Positions 1-8,697 of a DNA stretch of 64,000 nt are shown here, one piece after another. Both the position numbers and the translations under genes were made by a program. The DNA is from Pseudomonas bijieensis (lineage in GTDB: Bacteria > Pseudomonadota > Gammaproteobacteria > Pseudomonadales > Pseudomonadaceae). The stretch's first letter is position 1, and each line of letters starts with the position of its first letter. The notes below the pieces were generated by a model. It did no database searches. It was not told the origin of the DNA and worked only from the letters and a program-made list of their open reading frames with translations. The stretch covers positions 4,649,501 through 4,713,500 of the forward strand of contig NZ_CP048810.1 of assembly GCF_013347965.1 (NCBI RefSeq), written 5' to 3'.

Positions 1-680
1 CACGGGCGCGGTTTCGGTGCGCAGCACGCGGGGGGCCGAGGCGGGCGGCGTGGTAGCCGGCGGTCTTGGCTTGTTCGACTTCGGCTTCCGACAACCCGCC
101 TTCGGGCCCGATCAGGAATGCCAGGCTCGACGGCTTGGCATGGCTGACCAGCGGCTCGGCCACCGGATGCAGTACCAGCTTCAGCTCGGCCTCGGTCTGT
201 TTCAGCCAGTCAGCCAGTAGCAGCGGTGGGTGGATCACCGGTACGGTCGAGCGTCCACACTGCTCGCAGGCGCTGATCGCCACTTGGCGCCAGTGCAGCA
301 GGCGTTTGTCGGCGCGTTCGTCCTTGAGGCGTACTTCGCAGCGCTCGCTGAAAATCGGCGTGATCTCGCTGACCCCCAGCTCCGTGGCTTTCTGGATCGC
401 CCAATCCATGCGCTCGCCCCGGGACAAGCCCTGGCCGAGGTGGATGCGCAGCGGCGATTCAGGTTGGCCGGCGAACTGCTCGTCCAATTGCACCCGCACG
501 CGTTTCTTGCCGACTTCGGCCAGCGTGCCGCGAAACTCCTGGCCCGAGCCGTCGAACACCTGCACCGCATCGCCCTCGGCCATGCGCAGCACCCGGCCGA
601 TGTAGTGGGCCTGGGCTTCGGGCAGTTCGTGGTCGCCGAGGCCCAGGGGGGCGTCGATGAAGAAGCGGGACAGTCTCATG
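1..680 (-). CDS. rsmE: 16S rRNA (uracil-1498-N3)-methyltransferase RsmE, 3' end outside the window
   Basis: SPOUT-family enzyme that methylates U1498 of 16S rRNA using S-adenosylmethionine. The N-terminus starts MRLSRFFIDAPL, and the PUA-like N-terminal domain is followed by the knotted SAM-binding motifs LIGPEGGLSEAE and LGPRVLRTETAP, which define the family. About 226 codons are visible. The family is near 240, so only the last dozen or so residues are missing beyond base 1. It lies downstream of bioA on the same strand, separated by a REP pair. Identification is secure; only the C-terminus is unseen. Confidence 0.96.
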
Positions 681-743
681 CTCTGTTCTCTACTGAATCT
701 GAATTCGACATTGCAGCCTGATTGAGTGTGGCGAGGACGCTTT

Positions 744-835
744 TGTGGCGAGGGAGCTTGCTCCCGCTCGATTGCGCAGCTATCGCAAGAATGGGGCCGC
801 TTCGCAGCCCAGCGGGAGCAAGCTCCCTCGCCACA
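744..835. repeat. REP pair (BIME), GGCGAGGGAGC family
   Basis: Two inverted copies of a palindromic unit, tgtggcgagggagcttgctc at 744 and its reverse complement ending at 835, separated by about 42 bases. The same family recurs near 36835, 46904 and 56394. It fills the bioA-rsmE intergenic space. Confidence 0.85.
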
Positions 836-848
836 GGGAAAGTTGCCG

Positions 849-2255
849 TCAGCCCGGATCGCGATAGCCCGGATGAAAATCCTTCGGCACCGCCACGCTG
901 ACCTTGTCCCGGGTGGCGATGTCGATGCCTTCGCTGGCCACTTCTGCCAGGAAGTCGATCTGCTCCGGGGTGATGACATACGGCGGCAGGAAATACACCA
1001 CGCTGCCCAGCGGTCGCAACAGCGCACCGCGCTCCAGGGCATGCTGGAACACACTCAGGCCGCGCCGTTCCTGCCACGGGTAGGCGGTCTTGCTGGCCTT
1101 GTCCTTGACCATCTCGATCGCCAGCACCATGCCGGTCTGGCGCACCTCGGCGACGTTCGGGTGGTCGGCCAGGTGCGCGGTGGCGCTCGCCATGCGCTGG
1201 GCCAGGGCCTGGTTGTTTTCGATGACGTTGTCTTCTTCGAAGATGTCCAGGGTCGCCAGGGCCGCGGCGCAGGCCAATGGGTTGCCCGTGTAGCTGTGGG
1301 AATGCAGGAAGGCGCGCAGGGTCGGGTAGTCGTCGTAGAACGCGTTGTAGACCTCGTCGGTGGTCAGGCACGCCGCCAACGGCAGGTAACCGCCGGTCAG
1401 GGCCTTGGACAGGCAGAGGAAATCCGGGGTGATACCGGCCTGTTCGCAGGCGAACATCGTCCCGGTGCGGCCGAAGCCGACGGCGATTTCATCGTGGATC
1501 AAGTGCACGCCATAGCGGTCGCAGGCTTCGCGCAGCAACTTCAGGTACACCGGGTGGTACATGCGCATGCCGCCAGCGCCCTGGATCAGCGGCTCGACGA
1601 TCACCGCCGCGACGGTGTCGTGGTGCTCGGCCAGGGTCTGCTCCATGGCCGCGAACAGGTTGCGCGAATGCTCTTCCCAACCCATGCCTTCGGGGCGGTG
1701 GTAGCAGTCGGGGCTTGGCACCTTGATCGTGTCCAGCAGCAGTGCCTTGTAGGTTTCGGTGAACAACGGCACATCGCCCACCGACATCGCCGCGATGGTT
1801 TCGCCGTGGTAGCTGTTGCTCAGGGTGACGAAGCGCTTCTTGTCCGGCCGGCCGCGATTGATCCAGTAGTGAAAGCTCATCTTCATCGCCACTTCGATGC
1901 AGGACGAGCCGTTATCGGCGTAGAAGCACCGAGTCAGGCCCTCGGGCGTCATTTTCACCAGGCGCTCGGACAGCTCGATCACCGGTTGATGGCTGAAGCC
2001 GGCGAGGATCACATGCTCCAACTGATCGACCTGGTCCTTGATGCGCTGGTTGATGCGCGGGTTGGCGTGGCCGAACACGTTGACCCACCAGGAGCTGACG
2101 GCATCGAGGTAGCGCTTGCCTTCGAAGTCTTCCAGCCACACGCCTTCACCGCGCTTGATGGGGATCAGCGGCAGCTGTTCGTGGTCTTTCATCTGGGTGC
2201 AGGGATGCCACAGCACCGCGAGATCGCGTTGCATCCACTGGTTATTCAGGCCCAT
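849..2255 (-). CDS. bioA: Adenosylmethionine-8-amino-7-oxononanoate aminotransferase BioA
   Basis: PLP-dependent class III aminotransferase of biotin synthesis; it transfers the amino group of SAM to KAPA to give DAPA in the cytoplasm. The product is 468 residues, full length. The PLP lysine is K284 in the LCLSKALTGGYLPL motif, and HLIHDEIAVGFGRTG is the conserved cofactor-binding segment. The start MGLNNQWMQRDL at 2255 is chosen over an in-frame codon 27 residues upstream because CGAGGAGA lies just in front of it and family members begin here. No other biotin gene is adjacent, which is usual for bioA in pseudomonads. Confidence 0.97.
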   Translation of the reverse strand: MGLNNQWMQRDLAVLWHPCTQMKDHEQLPLIPIKRGEGVWLEDFEGKRYLDAVSSWWVNVFGHANPRINQRIKDQVDQLEHVILAGFSHQPVIELSERLVKMTPEGLTRCFYADNGSSCIEVAMKMSFHYWINRGRPDKKRFVTLSNSYHGETIAAMSVGDVPLFTETYKALLLDTIKVPSPDCYHRPEGMGWEEHSRNLFAAMEQTLAEHHDTVAAVIVEPLIQGAGGMRMYHPVYLKLLREACDRYGVHLIHDEIAVGFGRTGTMFACEQAGITPDFLCLSKALTGGYLPLAACLTTDEVYNAFYDDYPTLRAFLHSHSYTGNPLACAAALATLDIFEEDNVIENNQALAQRMASATAHLADHPNVAEVRQTGMVLAIEMVKDKASKTAYPWQERRGLSVFQHALERGALLRPLGSVVYFLPPYVITPEQIDFLAEVASEGIDIATRDKVSVAVPKDFHPGYRDPG

Positions 2256-2478
2256 GTACAGTCTCCTCGAGGCGGCTCGCGGCGGGCGCGGGCAAAACAA
2301 TCGCGCAAGCCTATGCAATGGCGGCCCCGGGGACAACCCATTGTGTCATCGCGGCTACTTTGAATGAGGCGATAGACGTCGCTGGCGGCGTTTTGATGGC
2401 TGACGTATTCTTCGCCGTTCTCTGAGCCGACTGGCTCGAAAACTGAAATTTCCTACGTTTTAATCCGGAGTTCGTTGA

Positions 2479-4242
2479 ATGTCTGCTGGTTGGCTGCGCG
2501 CCTGTGCGCTGGTGATGATAGGGCTGTTCAGCGTTGCGGCGCTGGCCAAGGACAAACAACCGACGGCCATCGTCATCGGCGGCGGCCTGGCGGGGCTCAC
2601 CGCGGCCTATGAGTTGCAGAACAAGGGCTGGGCGGTGACGCTGCTGGAGGCCAAGCCGGACCTGGGCGGGCGTTCGGGCATGGCCACCAGCGAGTGGATC
2701 GGCAACGAGAAGACGCAGCCGGTGCTGAACAAGTACGTTTCCTCATTCAAGCTGAGCACCACGCCGGCCCCGGAATTCGTGCGCACCCCCAGCTATCTGA
2801 TCGACGGCACCTACTTCACCGCCGCGGACCTGGCGACCAAACAGCCGGCCACCGCCGAAGCCCTCAAGCGCTACGAAACCACCCTGGACGACCTGGCGCG
2901 TTCCATCGAAGACCCGCAGAACCCGGCGGCTACCAATACGCTGCACGCGTTGGACCAGATCACCGTGTCCAACTGGCTCGATCGTCTGCAACTGCCGGCC
3001 ACGGCGCGGCAGTTGGTGAATCAGGAGATTCGCACCCGTTATGACGAACCTTCGCGCCTGTCGCTGCTGTATTTCGCCCAGCAGAACCGTGTCTATCGCG
3101 GCGTGTCCGACCGCGACCTGCGAGCCTCGCGCCTGCTGGGCGGCAGTCCGACCCTGGCCCAGGCGTTCGTCAAGCAACTGAAGACCATCAAGACCAATTC
3201 GCCCGTGTCGGCCATTTCCCAAGACAAGGACGGCGTGACCGTCAAGGTCGGCAGCGTTGGCTACCAGGCTGACTACGTGGTGCTGGCGGTGCCGCTGCGA
3301 GCGCTGAACAAGATCCAGCTGACCCCGGCCCTGGACGCCCAGCATCAAGGCGCGATCAAGGGCACCAACTACGGCTGGCGCGACCAGATCATGCTCAAGT
3401 TCAAGACCCCGGTCTGGGACAGCAAGGCGCGTATGTCGGGCGAGATCTACAGCAACGCCGGCCTGGGCATGATGTGGATCGAGCCGGCCATGAAGGGCGG
3501 TGCCAACGTGGTCATCAACCTGTCCGGCGACAACGCCCGGGTGATGCAGGCCTTTGGTGACAAGCAGATGGTCGATCAGGTGCTGATCCGCCTGCACGCG
3601 TTTTATCCACAGGCCCGTGGCGCGTTCACCGGTTATGAAATCCGCCGCTACAGCACCGACCCGTCCACGGGTGGCGCCTACCTGGCCTTCGGCCCGGGCC
3701 AGATCAGCAAGTACTGGCGTCTGTGGGAAAAGCCATTGCAGCGCATAGCCTTTGCCGGCGAGCATACCGACACCCTGTACCCGGGCACCCTGGAAGGCGC
3801 GCTGCGTAGCGGCCAGCGGGCGGCCAGCCAGGTTGAAGACCTGGCGGCAGGCAAGTCGTTCGAACCGGCCAAGGTCGCGCCAGTTGCAGCGGCAGCAGCG
3901 GCGGGTGCGGTAGCGGCGAAGAAGGGCAACTTCTTCAGCAACCTGTTTGGTGGCTCGGATGACGACAAGAAACCAGAGCCGGTAAAGGCACCAGAGCCGG
4001 TAGCGCCTGCACCAGCGCCTGCGCCGACACCCGTCCCAGCCCCAGCACCCGTGGAACCGCCAGCGCCTGCTCCGGCGAAGGTTGAGCCAGCCAAGAAAGC
4101 AGCGGCCAAACCGGCGGCGAAAAAACCAGCTGCCAAAGCTCCGGCTAAAAAAGCGCCGGCCAAGGCCCCGGTGAAAAAGGCCGAGCCGGTGAAGAAGCCA
4201 GCAGTCAAACCGACGACGGCTACTGAGACGAAGGCTCAGTAA
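2479..4242 (+). CDS. Exported FAD-dependent amine oxidase with Ala/Pro/Lys-rich tail
   Basis: A 587-residue flavoprotein of the monoamine oxidase family. A signal peptide (residues 1-23, ending SVAALAKD) is followed by the dinucleotide-binding motif VIGGGLAGLTAAYEL at 32-46. The closing FAD motif reads FAGEHTDTLYPGTLEGALRSG. The oxidase fold ends near residue 450. The last ~110 residues are low complexity: first Pro/Ala/Val with acidic residues, then PAKKAAAKPAAKK-type repeats resembling histone H1 or AlgP tails. The substrate cannot be told from sequence. The tail could bind an anionic polymer or surface, which is inference. A terminator follows directly, so it is probably monocistronic. Confidence 0.85.
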   Translation: MSAGWLRACALVMIGLFSVAALAKDKQPTAIVIGGGLAGLTAAYELQNKGWAVTLLEAKPDLGGRSGMATSEWIGNEKTQPVLNKYVSSFKLSTTPAPEFVRTPSYLIDGTYFTAADLATKQPATAEALKRYETTLDDLARSIEDPQNPAATNTLHALDQITVSNWLDRLQLPATARQLVNQEIRTRYDEPSRLSLLYFAQQNRVYRGVSDRDLRASRLLGGSPTLAQAFVKQLKTIKTNSPVSAISQDKDGVTVKVGSVGYQADYVVLAVPLRALNKIQLTPALDAQHQGAIKGTNYGWRDQIMLKFKTPVWDSKARMSGEIYSNAGLGMMWIEPAMKGGANVVINLSGDNARVMQAFGDKQMVDQVLIRLHAFYPQARGAFTGYEIRRYSTDPSTGGAYLAFGPGQISKYWRLWEKPLQRIAFAGEHTDTLYPGTLEGALRSGQRAASQVEDLAAGKSFEPAKVAPVAAAAAAGAVAAKKGNFFSNLFGGSDDDKKPEPVKAPEPVAPAPAPAPTPVPAPAPVEPPAPAPAKVEPAKKAAAKPAAKKPAAKAPAKKAPAKAPVKKAEPVKKPAVKPTTATETKAQ

Positions 4243-4257
4243 CGATCAGGTGGAAAG

Positions 4258-4285
4258 AACGCGGCTCAAGGGCCGCGTTTTTTTA
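4258..4285 (+). terminator. Rho-independent terminator of the amine oxidase gene
   Basis: Stem aacgcggc/ggccgcgtt with a short loop, followed by a run of T, 16 bases after the stop codon. Confidence 0.9.
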
Positions 4286-4430
4286 TCCAGCATCAAGCGT
4301 ACCGGCGGCACCACTCAAAGCCCGGCATCGCTTAATAAGCGCTACGTCCTACACGCCTTGGCGATACATCGGAAACTTCCCACCCTTTAACCGGAAGCAG
4401 GCGATAGCGCGCACCAAGCCACAAATCTAG

Positions 4431-4450
4431 GCTCCTCCAAAAACAGGAGC
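4431..4450 (+). promoter_or_regulatory. Hairpin covering the ribosome binding site of the 53-codon ORF
   Basis: GCTCCT at 4431-4436 is complementary to AGGAGC at 4445-4450, which contains the Shine-Dalgarno AGGAG for the ATG at 4455. The 6-bp stem with an 8-nt loop could hide the site. Short stems are common by chance, so this is tentative. Confidence 0.35.
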
Positions 4451-4454
4451 GCGT

Positions 4455-4616
4455 ATGAAAATACTAATGGCAGTGGTCGTATTGGCTTCGATATATGGAT
4501 GTGTGTATGGCGAATGCCGAGATCCTTTGACGATTCCGATGATTCCAGAAAGAGATCCGCAGCTGGCACACAAATGCTCCGTCGATCCATATAGGCCTGA
4601 GTGCTCGGTAAACTAA
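4455..4616 (+). CDS. Small exported cysteine-rich protein (53 aa), first of a tandem pair
   Basis: Short ORF starting MKILMAVVVLASIYGC with AGGAG six bases before the ATG. The hydrophobic N-terminus followed by Cys16 resembles a lipoprotein signal, but SIYGC is a poor lipobox. The C-terminus, KCSVDPYRPEC, is almost the same as that of the next gene (KCDMDPYRPEC), so the two are diverged duplicates. The shared C-terminus with two cysteines argues this is real coding sequence despite its length. Function unknown. The local base composition looks more A+T-rich than the neighbours. Confidence 0.65.
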   Translation: MKILMAVVVLASIYGCVYGECRDPLTIPMIPERDPQLAHKCSVDPYRPECSVN

Positions 4617-4654
4617 TAATTCAAAATTTTCACCTCGTGAAAGCTGGAGTTAAC

Positions 4655-4804
4655 ATGAAATTGATAGCGGCCTTAATGCTATTGGCAGTATTCGGTGTCA
4701 GTGGTTGCACTGCTGATGGCCGTATGGTGCTGAAAAAGCACGCTCCTCAATTAGTTTATAAATGCGACATGGATCCTTACAGGCCTGAGTGCGTCAATAA
4801 GTGA
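4655..4804 (+). CDS. Small predicted lipoprotein (49 aa), second of a tandem pair
   Basis: MKLIAALMLLAVFGVSGCTA is a signal peptide with a good lipobox (VSGC, Cys18), predicting a lipid-anchored envelope protein with a mature part of about 32 residues. The mature part is basic in the middle and ends KCDMDPYRPECVNK. It shares the K-C-x-x-D-P-Y-R-P-E-C motif with the preceding ORF. The start at 4655 is preferred over an in-frame codon at 4601, because the signal peptide begins here and the longer form would overlap the previous gene. Function unknown. Confidence 0.75.
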   Translation: MKLIAALMLLAVFGVSGCTADGRMVLKKHAPQLVYKCDMDPYRPECVNK

Positions 4805-5147
4805 CTCTAGAGAGGCGGCAGCGAAAACGACCAGGTTTTAATTTCAAAGTTCTCAAATAAAATTTTGACCTGCTTTGGCTTGGACATACGTCCCGGGACG
4901 AAGCCATAGCGGGCCCAGCAAAGATTCCCTGTTCGCATGTCAAAGATCTGCTGGCGATGAGGTCCGTGCAGGCACCCAGCGGCTACCTGCACCCCTCGTC
5001 ATCACTACCGTTTCCCCTTTAATCTTTCCTTAACCCACCCCCTCCAGACTGATGATCGTATTTCTCGATATTTCAAAGCGAAATTTTCCGCTTTAAATCG
5101 ATAGATAACTCGCTAGTCTTGATCGCAGTTTTTACAGGATATGAGCA
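4805..5147. other. Intergenic stretch, no convincing gene
   Basis: 343 bases that look A+T-rich. A 61-codon minus-strand frame at 4807-4992 (middle reads IFDMRTGNLCWARYG) might be a remnant of a longer protein, but it has no clear ribosome site and I recognise no family. The right end, with T- and A-rich stretches around 5060-5110, probably holds the cybB promoter. Confidence 0.4.
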
Positions 5148-5699
5148 ATGCAGCTACGCAACTCCTCTTCTCGCTATGGCTGGGTCAGTATCGCTCTGCA
5201 CTGGGGCGTGGCGCTGGCGGTGTACGGGCTGTTCGCCCTGGGCTTGTGGATGGTTGGCCTGGATTACTACAGCGCCTGGCGCAAAGACGCACCGGACCTG
5301 CACAAGAGCATTGGCCTGGTGTTGCTGGCGGTCATGTTGCTGCGAGTGCTCTGGCGTTTCGTCAGCCCGCCGCCACCGACCCTTGAAACCTATGGTCGCC
5401 TGACTCGCGCCGGCGCCAAGCTCGGTCATAGCGCACTGTATCTCGGGCTGTTCGCCGTGATGATTGCCGGTTACCTGATTTCCACCGCAGACGGTGTCGG
5501 GATTCCGGTGTTTGGCCTGTTTGAAGTACCCGCGCTGGTGTCCGGACTGCCCGATCAGGCAGACGTCGCCGGCCAGATTCACCTGTACCTGGCATGGGCG
5601 CTGGTAATTTTTTCCGGCCTTCATGCGTTGGCTGCATTGAAACACCACTTTATCGACCGTGACGCGACCCTCAAGCGCATGCTGGGACGCCAAGCCTGA
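5148..5699 (+). CDS. Cytochrome b561 family protein
   Basis: A 183-residue integral membrane di-haem protein that passes electrons between quinol and partners at the inner membrane. Four hydrophobic segments are visible, with histidines placed as in the CybB family: HWG near residue 18, DLHKSIGL near 52, GHSALYLG near 91, and IHLYLAW and [11 protein letters not shown] near the C-terminus. The ATG at 5148 follows a purine-rich stretch. The stop codon at 5697-5699 is 32 bases before the yceI start. A b561 gene followed by yceI is a recurrent pair, which suggests one operon. Confidence 0.92.
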   Translation: MQLRNSSSRYGWVSIALHWGVALAVYGLFALGLWMVGLDYYSAWRKDAPDLHKSIGLVLLAVMLLRVLWRFVSPPPPTLETYGRLTRAGAKLGHSALYLGLFAVMIAGYLISTADGVGIPVFGLFEVPALVSGLPDQADVAGQIHLYLAWALVIFSGLHALAALKHHFIDRDATLKRMLGRQA

Positions 5700-5731
5700 T
5701 GTTCAACCTCGACTCCAAAGGAATAGAAAGC

Positions 5732-6328
5732 ATGTTGAAAAAGACGCTCGCCGCCCTGGCAATCGGTTCTGCCCTGCTGTCGGCCGGTCAGGCCATGGCT
5801 GCCGACTACGTGGTCGACAAGGAAGGCCAGCACGCCTTCGTTGACTTCAAGATCAGCCACCTGGGCTATAGCTACATCACCGGTACCTTCAAGGACATCG
5901 ACGGCAAGTTCAGCTTCGACGCTGCCAAGCCTGAAGACAGCAAGATCGAGTTCAATGTGCACACCGCCAGCGTATTCACCAACCACGCCGAACGCGATAA
6001 GCACATTGCCAGCGCTGACTTCCTGAACGTGGGCAAATTCGACAAGGCCACCTTCGTTTCCACCAGCGTCAAGTCCACCGGCAAGAACGCCGATGGCAAG
6101 GAAACGGCCGACGTGACCGGCAACCTGACCCTGCTGGGCGTGACCAAGCCGGTCGTGGTCAAGGCCACTTTCCTGGGTGAAGGCAAGGATCCATGGGGCG
6201 GTTACCGTGCCGGTTTCGAAGGCACCACCAGCATCAAGCGTTCGGACTTCGGCAAGCAGAAAGACCTGGGTCCAACTTCCGATGCGGTCGAACTGTATGT
6301 CTCGTTTGAAGGTGTCAAAGCGAAATAA
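5732..6328 (+). CDS. YceI family periplasmic protein
   Basis: A 198-residue lipocalin-like protein of the YceI family, whose members bind isoprenoid chains such as polyprenyl or quinone molecules. The signal peptide [20 protein letters not shown] ends at AMAA. The mature start [20 protein letters not shown], the segment [15 protein letters not shown] and the ending [13 protein letters not shown] fit the family. AAAGGAA precedes the ATG at 5732, which is why this start is used rather than the in-frame codon at 5699 overlapping the cytochrome stop. Probably co-transcribed with the cytochrome b561 gene. Confidence 0.94.
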   Translation: MLKKTLAALAIGSALLSAGQAMAADYVVDKEGQHAFVDFKISHLGYSYITGTFKDIDGKFSFDAAKPEDSKIEFNVHTASVFTNHAERDKHIASADFLNVGKFDKATFVSTSVKSTGKNADGKETADVTGNLTLLGVTKPVVVKATFLGEGKDPWGGYRAGFEGTTSIKRSDFGKQKDLGPTSDAVELYVSFEGVKAK

Positions 6329-6342
6329 TCTTCGCGCCTGAC

Positions 6343-6382
6343 AAAAAACGCCCCTGGTCTTGCGATCAGGGGCGTTTTTTAT
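6343..6382 (+). terminator. Rho-independent terminator after yceI
   Basis: Long stem aaaaaacgcccctg/caggggcgtttttt with a 10-nt loop and T-run. The A-run on the other side makes it potentially bidirectional. Confidence 0.93.
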
Positions 6383-6410
6383 TACGCGGATTTCGACAAC
6401 ACAGTGTCCC

Positions 6411-6499
6411 TGTGGGAGCGAGCCTGCTCGCGATGAGGCCGGTACATGAAAAGAGCGGTGATTGACCCACCGCTATCGCGAGCAGGCTCGCTCCCACAG
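6411..6499. repeat. REP pair (BIME), GGAGCGAGCCTGCTCGCGAT family
   Basis: tgtgggagcgagcctgctcg at the left and its reverse complement at the right, about 35 bases apart. This is the commonest repeat of the window. Confidence 0.9.
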
Positions 6500-6523
6500 G
6501 GTTGGATCAGAGTCCATCAAATG

Positions 6524-6556
6524 AAATGCCCCGGGTCGCGAGACCCGGGGCATTTT
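6524..6556 (-). terminator. Terminator of rhlE
   Basis: Stem aaatgccccgggtc/gacccggggcattt around a GCGA loop, 18 bases beyond the rhlE stop. T-rich flanks on both sides allow use in both directions. Confidence 0.85.
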
Positions 6557-6573
6557 TTACGGCGTGGAAAAAC

Positions 6574-8436
6574 TCAGCGATTGCGGGTCAGCAACGCCGG
6601 CTTCTCGCCCCGTGGACGGCTAGGCAGTTGATCCAGCTGCTCAGGCGTCGGGAAGCGATCGGCTTTCGATTCCTTGTGCATGATCTTCGGTTGGTTGCTG
6701 CGCGGGTTCTGCACGGCGGGTTCCTGACGCGGCTGGTCGTCGCGGGCCGGGCGGCGCGGGCGGGTGTCATCGCGACGAGCCTGGCCGTCACGCGGGGCAC
6801 CGTTGCGTGGGCCGTTGCGCTTGGCCGGCGGAGTGCCGGTGGACGAGCCGTTGCTGTTGCGCGGGCCGTTCTGGCGACCCTGTGGCTGGCCACTGCGCGG
6901 AGCGCCTGCACCCGCGCCCTGTGCCGGTGCGCCTGGGCGGCGACCACGGCCCTGGGCCGGTTTCTGCTGCGGCACGTAGTCGACGCGGTTACCGAAGTTG
7001 TCGATGTCGTCGTCCAGGAACTCGTCCGGGGCACGATCGGCTGCGGCGCGTGGGACTGGGCGCTGCTGCTCACGGGCTGGAGTGCCTTCGCGGGGCTTCT
7101 GTTCGCGGGCTGGGCGTTCGCCACGGCTGTTGCTGGCCGGTTTTTCCTTGCCCTTGTCCTTGCCTTTGTCCTTGCGGCCACCGCCGCCACCGCCGCCATT
7201 CGGGCCGTCGCCACGTGGGCCTCGGGCGTTGCGCGGGTTGCGCACGTCCGGACGTTCGCGCACTTCAGGCTTCTCGGCCTCGATGGTGCTGGCATCGAAG
7301 CCCATCAGGTCGCCGTCGGCAATTTTCTGCTTGGTCATGCGCTCGATGCTTTTGAGCAGCTTTTCTTCGTCCGGCGCGACCAGCGAGATCGCTTCGCCCG
7401 AACGACCGGCCCGGCCCGTACGGCCGATACGGTGAACGTAATCTTCATCGACGTTTGGCAGCTCGAAGTTGACCACGTGGGGCAACTGGTCGATGTCCAG
7501 GCCACGGGCCGCGATATCGGTGGCTACCAGGATGCGTACTTCGCCGGCCTTGAAGTCGGCGAGGGCCTTGGTGCGGGCGTTCTGGCTCTTGTTACCGTGG
7601 ATCGCCACTGCCGGCAGGCCGTGCTTGTCCAGGTACTCGGCCAGGCGGTTGGCGCCGTGCTTGGTACGGGTGAACACCAGGACCTGTTCCCAGGCACCGG
7701 CGGTAATCAGGTGTGCCAGCAGGGCGCGCTTGTGGCTGGCCGGCAGGCGGAATACGCGTTGCTCGATGCGCTCGACCGTGGTGTTCGGCGGCGTGACTTC
7801 GATGCGCTCCGGGTTGTGCAGCAACTTGCCAGCCAGGTCGGTGATGTCCTTGGAGAACGTTGCCGAGAACAGCAGGTTCTGCCGCTTGGCGGGCAGGCGG
7901 GCGAGCACTTTCTTCACGTCATGGACAAAGCCCATGTCGAGCATGCGGTCGGCTTCGTCCAGCACGAGGATTTCGACGTGGGACAAATCGACGCTGCCCT
8001 GGCCGGCCAGGTCCAGCAGGCGACCAGGGCAGGCCACCAGTACATCGACGCCACGGGACATGGCCTGGACCTGGGGGTTCATGCCGACGCCGCCAAAAAT
8101 GCAGGCGCTGACGAACTTCAGGTCGCGAGCATAGATCTTGAAGCTCTCGTGGACCTGGGCCGCCAGTTCGCGGGTTGGGGTCAGGACCAGTACGCGCGGT
8201 TGGCGCGGGCCATGACGCTGGGATTTGTCTGGGTGACCGTTGGGAAACAACCGCTCCAGGATCGGAAGGGCGAAACCGCCGGTTTTACCAGTACCTGTCT
8301 GCGCCGCGACCATCAGGTCGCGACCTTGCAACACGGCGGGGATGGCCCGCTGTTGCACCGGGGTAGGCTCGGTGTAGCCGGCGGCCTCGATGGCGCGGAC
8401 TAAAGCCTCGGAGAGACCGAGGGAAGCAAAGGACAT
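6574..8436 (-). CDS. rhlE: DEAD-box ATP-dependent RNA helicase RhlE
   Basis: A 620-residue RNA helicase. Visible in order: Q-motif ([14 protein letters not shown]), Walker [19 protein letters not shown] within [16 protein letters not shown], and [11 protein letters not shown]. The helicase core ends near residue 375. A long basic, Gly/Arg/Pro/Asn-rich tail of about 240 residues follows, typical of pseudomonad RhlE and likely RNA-binding. The start [12 protein letters not shown] at 8436 has AGGA upstream; an in-frame codon 11 residues earlier lacks family support. RhlE proteins act in ribosome assembly and mRNA turnover. Confidence 0.96.
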   Translation of the reverse strand: MSFASLGLSEALVRAIEAAGYTEPTPVQQRAIPAVLQGRDLMVAAQTGTGKTGGFALPILERLFPNGHPDKSQRHGPRQPRVLVLTPTRELAAQVHESFKIYARDLKFVSACIFGGVGMNPQVQAMSRGVDVLVACPGRLLDLAGQGSVDLSHVEILVLDEADRMLDMGFVHDVKKVLARLPAKRQNLLFSATFSKDITDLAGKLLHNPERIEVTPPNTTVERIEQRVFRLPASHKRALLAHLITAGAWEQVLVFTRTKHGANRLAEYLDKHGLPAVAIHGNKSQNARTKALADFKAGEVRILVATDIAARGLDIDQLPHVVNFELPNVDEDYVHRIGRTGRAGRSGEAISLVAPDEEKLLKSIERMTKQKIADGDLMGFDASTIEAEKPEVRERPDVRNPRNARGPRGDGPNGGGGGGGRKDKGKDKGKEKPASNSRGERPAREQKPREGTPAREQQRPVPRAAADRAPDEFLDDDIDNFGNRVDYVPQQKPAQGRGRRPGAPAQGAGAGAPRSGQPQGRQNGPRNSNGSSTGTPPAKRNGPRNGAPRDGQARRDDTRPRRPARDDQPRQEPAVQNPRSNQPKIMHKESKADRFPTPEQLDQLPSRPRGEKPALLTRNR

Positions 8437-8697
8437 GAGTAATCCTGTTTTAGTGAGGGCCTGGCCCAATGGGATAGTCTTGCCTGGCGCGAACGACGTT
8501 CAACAAAAAGACGTCATCCCGTCCGGTCCTGCCGGGCCTCAAAGGCGGGTCCGGACAAGGCTCGCGCGGGCTGTAGGCTGCGCTGTAGCGGTGTCGGGAT
8601 GCCTTTTGCAAGGCCGGGCGTCCGGGCGTGAGCCTGGCGGGAAGGCCGGAGTATAACAGAGCAAACGCCGCGCGCCGCTTTCCCGCTGCTCAACGGT

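Noticed and set aside
726..2363. 545-codon plus-strand frame opposite bioA
   Set aside because: Antisense of bioA with the same shadow composition and no start signals.
6524..6556. CCCCGGGTC hairpin as a riboswitch of a plus-strand gene
   Set aside because: No plus-strand gene follows; it is placed exactly as the terminator of rhlE.
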